Assembly: GCA_020721225.1 (NCBI GenBank)
Contig: DYNE01000013.1
Coordinates: 1-49,019 of the forward strand
Reading direction: 5' to 3'
From: Pelodictyon luteolum
Lineage (GTDB): Bacteria > Bacteroidota > Chlorobiia > Chlorobiales > Chlorobiaceae
Length of the DNA: 49,019 bases
Position 1 is the stretch's first letter. Every line of letters begins with the position of its first letter. A program made the position numbers and the translations under genes. Of this stretch, positions 28,671 through 36,580 are shown piece after piece. The notes beneath the pieces are model-generated. The model was not told the origin of the DNA and searched no databases. It worked only from the letters and a program-made list of their open reading frames with translations.

Positions 28671-29710
28671 AAAAAAAATACACCTATCCCTTCACGGCCA
28701 TCGTCGGTCAGGAGGAGATGAAGCTTGCCCTGATTCTCAATATCATCAACCCCGCCATTTCCGGCGTTCTCATACGCGGAGAGAAGGGGACGGCAAAATC
28801 GACCGCCGTAAGGGCGCTTGCCGACATCCTGCCGGAGATCGGGGTGATCGGCGGCATTCCGTTCAATCTTTCGCCGGGCGAGGATCCTGAAACGGTTCGG
28901 GAGTGCTTTGCGGTGACGGGCCAGGCAATGCCGGCTGCCGATGCCTTGCCCGTCGAGCTGCGCAAGGTAAAGGTGGTCGAACTTCCGGTCGGGGCTACCG
29001 AAGACCGGGTCGTCGGCACGCTCGACCTCGAACACGCGCTCAAGGCCGGCGAAAAACGCATCGAACCCGGTCTGCTCTCCGGAGCCCATCGCGGCATTCT
29101 CTACGTTGACGAGGTGAACCTGCTCGACGACCATGTGGTCGATGTGCTGCTCGATTCTGCCGCGATGGGCGTGAACACCATCGAACGCGAAGGGGTGTCG
29201 TTTTCCCACCCGGCGCGGTTCACCCTCGTCGGCACCATGAATCCGGAGGAAGGGGAGCTTCGTCCGCAGCTTCTCGACCGTTTCGGCCTCTGCGTGCATG
29301 TCGGAGGGATTACCGATCCCCGGGACCGGGTGACGGTCATGGAGCGGAGGTTCGCCTTCGAGGAAGATCCTGAACGGTTTTTCGCCGAATGGCAGGAGGC
29401 GTCGCAACAGCTTGCCGAAAGAATCGTTCGGGCCCGCGATCTCTGTCCGTCCGTTTCGATAAGCCGCGCCCATCTTCTCGGGATAGCGAAAAGCTGCCTG
29501 AATGCAGGCGTTGACGGACACCGGGGAGACATCATCATCATGAAAACGGCGAAAACCATCGCAGCCTGGGACGGACGCGACAGCGTCGGCGCCGGGGACA
29601 TCGATCGGGCGGTCGCATTCGCCCTTCCGCACCGGGTGCGCCGGCAGCCCCTTCAGGATATGGTGATGGACGTCGCTTCCCTTCCCGGCGTGCGGCAGAC
29701 GGCACAGTAA
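28667..29710 (+). CDS. ChlI/BchI-like chelatase ATPase subunit
   Basis: A 347-residue AAA+ protein: PFTAIVGQEEMKLALI at the start, Walker A GEKGTAKST (38-46), the ChlI-type insertion with FNLSPGEDPE, Walker B ILYVDEVNLLDD (D148, E149), TMNPEEGELRPQLLDRFGL and a helical lid. The length and order match the magnesium-chelatase I subunit. The start overlaps the ChlD-like stop (ATGA), and the protein would form the ring that engages ChlD and CobN. A true bacteriochlorophyll BchI elsewhere in the genome would be expected in a phototroph, so this is likely a dedicated paralogue (inference). Confidence 0.92.
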   Translation: MKKKYTYPFTAIVGQEEMKLALILNIINPAISGVLIRGEKGTAKSTAVRALADILPEIGVIGGIPFNLSPGEDPETVRECFAVTGQAMPAADALPVELRKVKVVELPVGATEDRVVGTLDLEHALKAGEKRIEPGLLSGAHRGILYVDEVNLLDDHVVDVLLDSAAMGVNTIEREGVSFSHPARFTLVGTMNPEEGELRPQLLDRFGLCVHVGGITDPRDRVTVMERRFAFEEDPERFFAEWQEASQQLAERIVRARDLCPSVSISRAHLLGIAKSCLNAGVDGHRGDIIIMKTAKTIAAWDGRDSVGAGDIDRAVAFALPHRVRRQPLQDMVMDVASLPGVRQTAQ

Positions 29711-29724
29711 CCACAAAACAGGAT

Positions 29725-32700
29725 ATGAGCGTGATCACCATCGCATACTACAACAACATCCACAGTTCGGCAATCTGGCATCAGCTTGCCTCTGTGGTCC
29801 GCCCGGAGGGGATAGAACTGCTTTCGTTCGGTTTCGGCGGCGAAGAGCCGTTTGTCGAACATCTCGACAACGGCGCCATCGACGTGCTGCTGGCAAATGT
29901 TCCTCCCGAAGCGCCCGGTCTGCAGGGAGTGCTGCCGAAGATGATGCGGGTTCCGGTAAGGGTCGCCCTGCATCCCGGTCTGCCGGAATCCTTTTCCACC
30001 GTTTCGGACGGCGAACAGCAAACGCTGCGGGAGTATTTCGGCGTGCTTTCGAAAGAGAATTTCCATAACGGGTTGCGACGGCTTGCCGGTCTCGGTCACG
30101 AGCCCTGCCGCCCGGCCTGTACGACAGGCATCTATCATCCCGACAGCGGGAGCTTTTTCGAGACGGTCGCCGACTATGCCGGCTGGCTCCGCTCGACGGA
30201 GAGGTTTTCCGGGAAGGCTCCCGTGGCCGGCATCATCATGCATTACACGCTGCTTGCGGAGGGAAACCATGCCGATGTCGATGCTCTCATCGCCGCACTT
30301 TCTGCGGCCGGCGTCATTCCGTTCTGCGTCTTCTGCGACAGCGAGGCCGCCACATTGCAGCGCGATCGCTATCCGTGGCACCGCTTGTTCTCCTCAGGCG
30401 AACTGCCCCCCGACATCATCCTGAACTTCCTGCTCGGGCGCCTGATCTCGACGACCGAAGATCGCCGGGTGCTGCAGGATCTCGACGTGCCGGTGATACA
30501 GCTTATCCGGAATTTCATGCTTTCGCCCGAGGAGTGGCTCGACGATCCCGTCGGCATCAGCGCCATGACCCTGACCCATTCGCTGGTGCAGCCGGAAATG
30601 TTCGGCGCCATCGACCCGGTCATGGTGTCCGGAACGGTTCGCAATCCCGGCGATCCGCCAATGGTGCGCACCTCCGTTCCCGTCGCGGAGCGTATCGGCA
30701 TGGTCGTGAAGCGGGTGAAGCGCTGGGCCCGTCTGCGCCATGCGCCGAACGGCGAAAAGCGCATCGCACTCATCCTGCACAACAATCCCTGCAAGGGAGT
30801 CGAGAGCACCATCGGCATGGCGGCAGGACTCGATACTTTCGAAAGCCTTCTGCTGCTCCTGCGGCGGATGCGGCACGAAGGGTACGACGTCGGGGAACTT
30901 CCCGAATCCGGGAAGGACCTGCTCGCCATGATCCATGATCGGAAGGCGCTGCTTGAGTTCCGCTGGACAACGGCTGACGGGATCCTGCGAAAGGGGGGCG
31001 TCCTGCACGCCGTGAACCGGGAAGAGTACCAGACCTGGTTCGGCACCCTCGACGAAAAGGTACGCAGCCAGGTGAACGAAGAGTGGGGCGTTTTTCCCGG
31101 AGAGGGCATGGCGCTCGAAGTCGAAGGAAAACCGGTCCTGCTCATTACCGGGCTCAGGTTCGGCAAGGTGCTGGTGATGCCGCAGCCGAAACGTGGCTGC
31201 TATGGTGCACGCTGTGACGGGGAGGTGTGCCGTATCCTGCACGATCCCGGCATATCGCCTCCGCACCACTGGCTGGCGACCTATTTCTGGATACAGCAGG
31301 AGTGCGACGCCGTCGTCCATTTCGGGACGAGCGGCGCGCTCGAATATCTTCCCGGCAAGCGGGCGGTGCTCTCCCGAAACTGCTTCAGCGACATTTCCCT
31401 CGGCGACCTGCCGAACATCTATCCCTATATCATGGACACGCCCGGAGAGGGGATGATGGCCAAACGTCGCGGTCGCGCGGTCATCGTCGATCATCTCACC
31501 CCGGCTTGCCGTCCGGCAGTTCTGAACACGGAACTGCAGCGTTACGACGAACTGCTGGGCGAATACCGGCGAGCGGTCGATGGCAGGGAGACGGCGCGAC
31601 AGGAAGCCCTGCAGGAGGAGCTGCTCGATCTCGGAGTCGGATTGCGCTTTCTGCCGGAAGGCGCAACGATCGCCCAGCTGCATGCGGAGGTCGAAACCCT
31701 CTCCCGACGGATGTCGCTGCTGAAGCTTTCGATGGTTCCGGAGGGGATGCATCTCTTCGGTCAGCCGCCGTCGCTTCGGGCGGTGTCGTCCATGCTGCTC
31801 TGCGCACTGCCGCGTCTCGGCGAGGGTTTCCCTTCGGCAGCCGAACTTGCCGCGCTGCATCCGGCATCCGGGGGAGACGAATTTACGAAGGCCTCCGGAA
31901 TTCTTGCGGCCGTTATCGACCCGGACTCGGCTGAAGCCGCGCTGAGAACGGCTGCCGGGCGGATTCCGCAACGGCTCGCGAACTGGTGCATCGAGACCGC
32001 CGCCGGAATAGGGCGCGCCGGCGACGAAGTGCGCAACGTGATCAGGGCTCTTTCCGGAAGCTACATCGAAGCGGGTCTCGGAGACGCTCCGTCGTCGGGA
32101 AAGCCTGACGTGCTCCCTTCCGGCAGGAATTTCTACGCTGCCGACATCATGACCATGCCCACCGAAGCGGCCTGGAAGATCGGATCCGCGATGGCTGACA
32201 TGCTGCTTGACAAATTCTATCGCGAAGAGGGCCGCTTTCCCGAAAGCATCGGCATGAGCCTCTGGAGCTCCGACGCCTTCAAGTCCGACGGCGAGCTGCT
32301 CTCCCAGATCTTCGCCCTCATGGGGGTCAGGCCGGTGCGGCAGGCGAGCGGCAGGGTAGGCGCGATCGCCCTCACGCCTCTCGACGAGCTGGCGATCACC
32401 ATCGACGGTGTCGCCATGCCGAGGCCGAGGATCGATGTCACCATCGAGACCAGCAGCATCGTTCGCGATATGGTTCCCCATTTTCTTGCGCTCATCGACA
32501 GGGCGGTCGCCGCCGTCAGCGCCCTCGAGGAGGAACCGGCGGAATCCAATTTCGTCAGGAAGCACACCCTCGAGCAGCTTGCCGCGCTGCAGGAGTCCCA
32601 CGCCGGGAAGATGGAGGATTCGCTCATGCAGCGCCTGTCGCTCTACCGGGTGTTTTCCTCGCCGCCCGGCGCCTATGCCAACGGGGTGGCCCTCGCTCTC

Positions 32701-33468
32701 GACGCGTCGGCATGGAATGACCGGCGCGACCTTGCCGAGACCTACATCAACCACTCCGGCTACGCCTATGGCGGCGGGCAGCTCGACCAGGGGGTCAAGG
32801 CGTACGACCTGTTCAGCCGCCAGCTTGCAAGGGTCGAAATCTCGTGCATAAAGCAGACCTCCGGGGAGTACGATGCGCTCGACTGCGGCTGCTATGCCGC
32901 AAGCGCCGGGGGAATGGCGGCGGCCGCAAAGGTGCTGTCGGGAAAAGCCGTGAAAACCTGGTGGGCCGATACGACCCGCCCCGGCAATCCCGATATCCGC
33001 GATTTCAGGGATGAGGCCGAGCGTTCGGTTCGCGCAAAGCTCTGCAACGAGGCATGGATAGCATCCATGAAAGAGCACGGTTTCCAGGGAGCCCAGGGGT
33101 TCGCTTCGCGTATCAACAACCTCTTCAAATGGAGCGCCACGACGGGCGAGGTGGAGACCTGGGTGTTCGAGCAGGTGGTGGAGACCTTCGTGCAGAACGA
33201 GGAGAACCGTGAATGGATCCGCCGGCAGAACCCCTGGGCGCTCGAAGAGATCACCCGCCGCCTGCTCGAAGCCGAAGCGAGGGGACTCTGGGATGCCAGG
33301 CCGGACCTGCTCGAGGCGGTGCGCCAGGCGGCCCTCTCCATCGAGGGAGATCTCGAAGAGCGGATCGGCGATGTCGAAGGAGCGTTTCAGGGCGGCCGGA
33401 TCGACATTTTCACCGGCGATGAGGTCGAGCGGTGGAAACGTGAGTGGAGGATAATGGATAATGGATAA
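29725..33468 (+). CDS. cobN2: CobN-type chelatase large subunit paralogue (copy 2)
   Basis: A 1247-residue CobN/BchH-family protein, clearly homologous to copy 1 (LPNIYPYIMDTPGEGMMAKRR, LPSGRNFYAADIMTMPTEA, WSATTGEVETWVFEQ, NPWALEEITRRLLEA). Its N-terminus (SVITIAYYNNIHSSAIWHQL) differs. The core signature reads HFGTSGALEYLPGK from H532, so the second His of the usual HxGTHG motif is S536. The last residues IMDNG and the stop come from the heptamer array that begins at 33451. It starts 14 nt after the ChlI-like gene. It could be a chelatase for a different tetrapyrrole or metal, or a non-catalytic partner. Confidence 0.92.
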   Translation: MSVITIAYYNNIHSSAIWHQLASVVRPEGIELLSFGFGGEEPFVEHLDNGAIDVLLANVPPEAPGLQGVLPKMMRVPVRVALHPGLPESFSTVSDGEQQTLREYFGVLSKENFHNGLRRLAGLGHEPCRPACTTGIYHPDSGSFFETVADYAGWLRSTERFSGKAPVAGIIMHYTLLAEGNHADVDALIAALSAAGVIPFCVFCDSEAATLQRDRYPWHRLFSSGELPPDIILNFLLGRLISTTEDRRVLQDLDVPVIQLIRNFMLSPEEWLDDPVGISAMTLTHSLVQPEMFGAIDPVMVSGTVRNPGDPPMVRTSVPVAERIGMVVKRVKRWARLRHAPNGEKRIALILHNNPCKGVESTIGMAAGLDTFESLLLLLRRMRHEGYDVGELPESGKDLLAMIHDRKALLEFRWTTADGILRKGGVLHAVNREEYQTWFGTLDEKVRSQVNEEWGVFPGEGMALEVEGKPVLLITGLRFGKVLVMPQPKRGCYGARCDGEVCRILHDPGISPPHHWLATYFWIQQECDAVVHFGTSGALEYLPGKRAVLSRNCFSDISLGDLPNIYPYIMDTPGEGMMAKRRGRAVIVDHLTPACRPAVLNTELQRYDELLGEYRRAVDGRETARQEALQEELLDLGVGLRFLPEGATIAQLHAEVETLSRRMSLLKLSMVPEGMHLFGQPPSLRAVSSMLLCALPRLGEGFPSAAELAALHPASGGDEFTKASGILAAVIDPDSAEAALRTAAGRIPQRLANWCIETAAGIGRAGDEVRNVIRALSGSYIEAGLGDAPSSGKPDVLPSGRNFYAADIMTMPTEAAWKIGSAMADMLLDKFYREEGRFPESIGMSLWSSDAFKSDGELLSQIFALMGVRPVRQASGRVGAIALTPLDELAITIDGVAMPRPRIDVTIETSSIVRDMVPHFLALIDRAVAAVSALEEEPAESNFVRKHTLEQLAALQESHAGKMEDSLMQRLSLYRVFSSPPGAYANGVALALDASAWNDRRDLAETYINHSGYAYGGGQLDQGVKAYDLFSRQLARVEISCIKQTSGEYDALDCGCYAASAGGMAAAAKVLSGKAVKTWWADTTRPGNPDIRDFRDEAERSVRAKLCNEAWIASMKEHGFQGAQGFASRINNLFKWSATTGEVETWVFEQVVETFVQNEENREWIRRQNPWALEEITRRLLEAEARGLWDARPDLLEAVRQAALSIEGDLEERIGDVEGAFQGGRIDIFTGDEVERWKREWRIMDNG

Positions 33469-33632
33469 TGGATAATGGATAATGGATAATGGATAATGGA
33501 TAATGGGGAATGGGTAATGGGGAATGGATAATGGGTAATGGATAATGGGTAATGGATAATGGATAAAGGATAAAGGATAAAGGATAATGGATAATGGATA
33601 ATGGGGAATGGGTAATGGGGAATGGATGAGGG
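33451..33632. repeat. Heptamer array, consensus RTAATGG, 25 in-phase units
   Basis: Twenty-five uninterrupted 7-bp units occupy 33451-33625: mostly ATAATGG, with GTAATGG, GGAATGG and ATAAAGG variants; ATGAGGG (33626-33632) is a degenerate 26th. The pattern GGAATGG-GTAATGG-GGAATGG occurs twice (33507-33527 and 33605-33625), which suggests block duplication. The first units encode the C-terminus and stop of the second CobN. Long antisense reading frames here (HYPLSII repeats) arise only from the repeat. Confidence 0.97.
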
Positions 33633-33682
33633 AGAGGATAGGCAGTGCCATTGCATGCCAGGGACTGATTCTTAAAGTTTTT

Positions 33683-33709
33683 CATAAGTCCCATAAGTCC
33701 TGTATGTCC
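33683..33709. repeat. Nonamer repeat CATAAGTCC
   Basis: Two perfect CATAAGTCC units (33683-33700) are followed by a diverged third, TGTATGTCC (33701-33709). It lies between the heptamer array and a second heptamer repeat in a gene-free spacer. Confidence 0.8.
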
Positions 33710-33713
33710 CACT

Positions 33714-33748
33714 CAGAATACAGAACACAGAACTCAGAACTCAGAACT
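33714..33748. repeat. Heptamer repeat CAGAACT, five units
   Basis: CAGAATA, CAGAACA and three CAGAACT units follow in perfect 7-bp phase. The repeat ends about 16 bp before riboswitch 2, where the promoter of that unit must lie, so copy number could affect expression (inference). Confidence 0.9.
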
Positions 33749-33763
33749 GAATAATTAATAACA

Positions 33764-33952
33764 GTTACGGTTTCCGGCGCTGCAAGGCGCCGGAATGAAA
33801 AGGGAACCCGGTGAAAATCCGGGACAGTGCCCGCTGCTGTAATTCCTCCGTCGGCATCCGCCGGCGGCGCGGTGCTTCCGAAAAGGCCACTGGTCCGCGC
33901 CCGCGGACCGGGAAGGCCGGATGCATGGGGAGAGTCAGAAGACCTGCCGTAA
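33764..33952 (+). promoter_or_regulatory. Cobalamin riboswitch 2
   Basis: Classic aptamer elements: GGTTTCCGGCGC (33769-33780) with its complementary GCGCCGGAATG, AAAAGGGAAC, the stem CCCGGTGAAAATCCGGG, CAGTGCCCGCTGCTGTAA, GGCCACTGG (33885-33893), GGGAAGGCC, and the B12 box GAGTCAGAAGACCTGCC (33931-33947). It precedes a TonB receptor and a BtuF-like lipoprotein, so these are expected to be repressed by adenosylcobalamin. The match is better than riboswitch 1. Confidence 0.97.
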
Positions 33953-34255
33953 CGAAGTAATGCTTCGGGAAAAAAGCGAACAGAGATGACAGCAAGAGAT
34001 GATATTCCCGGCGGGAGGGAGGCGGCATTGCCGTTTCTCCGGTGGCGAAGCGTTCTCCCTTTCGGCTCAAGGCCTGAAGGGTTCCGATGCCGCGCCCGTT
34101 GCCTGCACCATGCAGAGAGCGTGTCCGGGCGGAGTCCGGCATGGATGACGCCCTCTTATCGCAGCAGGGCCGGCCCTTTCCTGCATTCGGGGGAAAGGGG
34201 CCGACAGACAGCAACAACAACGCATTGGCATTGTGCAACCACAAAACAAAACTCG
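33953..34255 (+). other. Leader between riboswitch 2 and receptor gene, with hairpin
   Basis: About 300 bases without a convincing gene; the receptor frame stays open upstream to 33986, but the predicted peptide is Arg-rich and unlike a real N-terminus. A hairpin pairs CGGCCCTTTCC (34171-34181) with GGGGAAAGGGGCCG (34190-34203), with one bulge. It is not followed by a T-run, so it may belong to a translational or Rho-dependent expression platform rather than an intrinsic terminator. Confidence 0.5.
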
Positions 34256-36565
34256 ATGAAATCCTACTCAGTCAAGAAAGTTTTTCGTACGGCGGGACTG
34301 TTTGCCGTACTTGTGTCGGTATGGGTGCCGGAAGCCTCGGCCGAAAGCCGGGTCATAACCGGGGTCGTCACCAGCCGCGATGACGGCACTCCTCTGCCCG
34401 GAGCAACGATTCGGGTCGAGGGGAGCGGCGCAGGGACGGTTACCGATTCGCGCGGCGAATACACGCTGACCCTTCCTGGTGATGCGGGCCGGGTGACGGT
34501 GAGCTCTATCGGTTATGCAACGCGGTATCTCAAACCCGGTCAGGGGAAGCTGCTCAATGTCGCCCTTGCCGAAAGCGCGCATTCGGCAGGCGAGATCGTT
34601 GTTTCGTCGACACGTTCCCAGGAACAGCTGAAGAACATACCGCGCAAGATCGAGGTGATCACCAGCAAGGATATCGAGGCGCTCGATCCGGCAAGTGCTT
34701 CGGAACTGCTCAAGAAGACTGCCGGTGTTGACGTCATCGAGTATCCCGGCATGCTTTCGGGGGTCTCCATCAGGGGATTCGTTCCGAATGCCGGCTCGTA
34801 TTACAATGCCGAGTATGTCTCGTATCTGCTTGACGGCAGGCCGCTTGGCACGAGAAACCTCGCAGCCGTCGATATGAACATGATCGAGCGGGTCGAGGTG
34901 ATCAAAGGGCCTTCATCGGCACTGTACGGATCGCAGGGCATGGGAGGCACCATCAACTTCATTTCGAAAAAGTCCCAGGGACCCATCAGAGGCAAGGTAT
35001 CGCTCGGCTACGGCAGCTTCGAAACCTTCGACGGCAGCGGCGCGATCGGCGGTTCGATCAGCGACCGTTTCGATTTCGACCTCGGTTTCCGGTATTTCAG
35101 CCAGAACGAGGATTACAAGGTCGGCAATAACACGCTCATCTCGGATCCCTCTCCGGAGATGGTCGAGGAAGGGATCGGCGCCATGCGGAATTCCACCTAT
35201 TCCAGCAATTCCGGTTCGCTCCGCATCGGCTACCGTCTCAGCGACAGTTTCAGGCTCGACCTGCGCGGCGCGTTTTTCAACGCTCCGTCGGTTCATACGC
35301 CCGGTTCCATCTGGGGTTATTATGAAGACGGATTGAAGGATGTCTTCCGCAAAACCGCGGATATTTCCCTTACCGGTACGGCGGGACGACACCATGTCAA
35401 ATTCATGCCCTACTGGTCTGAAGACGAGAGCCGAAACCTGAAGAGCGCCTCGGGCAAGACGTACGCCTATTTCGAAGGCCGAAACGAGGAGTACGGTTTT
35501 CAGCTGCAGGATGCCGTAACCATCGGCAGGCATCGCGTGACGGCCGGCGTCGATTACCATACATCGACCTACAAAACCCAAAGGCACAGCGCTCCAGGGG
35601 TTTCCGCCGCTCCCTACAGTCCGGACGGCAGGACCAGCAGCCTCGGCCTCTTTGCCGAAGCCGGGCTCTCGTTCCTCGACGGGCGGCTTGTCGTCACTCC
35701 GGGAATGCGTTACGACATGAGCACCTTTGCCATGCTTGATACGCCGCTGATCGCGGACGTGGATACGGAAGAGACGCATGACGGGTTTTTCAGCCCATCG
35801 CTGGCTTTCCAGTACTCATTACTGCCTGCCCTGAAGACCCATGCGAGCATCGGCCGGGCGTTTGTGTCGCCCTCCGCGTTGCAGAAGGCCGGGGAGTATA
35901 TCGATACCTATGGCTGGACGGTGCGGGGCAACCCGGACCTAGAGCCGGAAACGAGCGTGACCTGGGATGCCGGTCTGACCTGGAGCGACGAGAAACGGGG
36001 ATTGCGGGCCGATGTCACCTACTACGATACCGAATGGGAGGATTTCATCACAACGGAAAGCACCAGCGACGGCAGCAAGATCAAAACCTATGTCAATGCG
36101 GCAAGCGCCAGGCTGCGGGGCATGGAGTTCGAACTCTCCTGCGATTTCGGAGCGATGGCCGATTACCGTTATTCCTTGCGCTGCTATGCCAGTTACACCC
36201 GTCAATTCGAAGCCGAGGTAACAAAGTACGGCGTCGGGAGCCCGATGAAATATGTTCGCGCCGGGCTCGGCTCGTTCGGTATCGAGTACAACGACTTCCA
36301 TCTTCTCAATGCCCGTCTCAGCGCCCGTTACCTGGGCTCCCGTTACGAGGACAACTATTTTACGTCGATACGTCCGACGCTGAAGAATTCCGTTCTTGAG
36401 CATGAACCGGCTCTTGTGTTCGATGCGACGGTCGGTGTTTCCATCGACGGGAAGAACAGCGTCGCCCTGACGGTGAAGAACCTTCTGGATGAAAACTACA
36501 CCGAAAAGGATGGTTACAACATGCCGGGCAGGTCGTTCGGCGTGAAATATACGGTAACGTTCTGA
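34256..36565 (+). CDS. TonB-dependent receptor with carboxypeptidase-regulatory-like N-domain
   Basis: A 769-residue outer-membrane receptor. The signal peptide ends at EASA, then comes a CarboxypepD-regulatory-like domain (about 30-105; ITGVVTSRDDGTPLPGATI, GEYTLTLP, VSSIGYAT), a TonB box-like EIVVSST, a plug (KIEVITSKDIEALDPASASE, GVSIRGFVPNAGSY, IERVEVIKGPSSALYGSQGM) and a barrel ending VKYTVTF. Control by riboswitch 2 and the following BtuF-like gene indicate a corrinoid receptor distinct from the one at 636-2522. The ATG at 34256 is the only start giving a sensible signal peptide. Confidence 0.93.
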   Translation: MKSYSVKKVFRTAGLFAVLVSVWVPEASAESRVITGVVTSRDDGTPLPGATIRVEGSGAGTVTDSRGEYTLTLPGDAGRVTVSSIGYATRYLKPGQGKLLNVALAESAHSAGEIVVSSTRSQEQLKNIPRKIEVITSKDIEALDPASASELLKKTAGVDVIEYPGMLSGVSIRGFVPNAGSYYNAEYVSYLLDGRPLGTRNLAAVDMNMIERVEVIKGPSSALYGSQGMGGTINFISKKSQGPIRGKVSLGYGSFETFDGSGAIGGSISDRFDFDLGFRYFSQNEDYKVGNNTLISDPSPEMVEEGIGAMRNSTYSSNSGSLRIGYRLSDSFRLDLRGAFFNAPSVHTPGSIWGYYEDGLKDVFRKTADISLTGTAGRHHVKFMPYWSEDESRNLKSASGKTYAYFEGRNEEYGFQLQDAVTIGRHRVTAGVDYHTSTYKTQRHSAPGVSAAPYSPDGRTSSLGLFAEAGLSFLDGRLVVTPGMRYDMSTFAMLDTPLIADVDTEETHDGFFSPSLAFQYSLLPALKTHASIGRAFVSPSALQKAGEYIDTYGWTVRGNPDLEPETSVTWDAGLTWSDEKRGLRADVTYYDTEWEDFITTESTSDGSKIKTYVNAASARLRGMEFELSCDFGAMADYRYSLRCYASYTRQFEAEVTKYGVGSPMKYVRAGLGSFGIEYNDFHLLNARLSARYLGSRYEDNYFTSIRPTLKNSVLEHEPALVFDATVGVSIDGKNSVALTVKNLLDENYTEKDGYNMPGRSFGVKYTVTF

Positions 36566-36580
36566 GGTATGGAAAAGCAG

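Noticed and set aside
26709-29710. ChlD/ChlI-like genes as the bacteriochlorophyll magnesium chelatase
   Set aside because: They lie between two CobN genes in a B12-regulated unit, with no bch genes in view; a dedicated CobN partner is more likely, though shared use cannot be excluded.
30394-33651. 1085-aa minus-strand frame with HYPLSII repeats
   Set aside because: It is antisense to cobN2; the repeated part is only the heptamer array read in reverse, and the rest lacks any family motif.
33451-33748. Possible CRISPR array
   Set aside because: Units are 7-9 bp and contiguous, with no unique spacers and no cas genes nearby.
33986-34255. N-terminal extension of the third TonB receptor
   Set aside because: The peptide is Arg-rich and lies in the riboswitch leader; a proper signal peptide starts at 34256.
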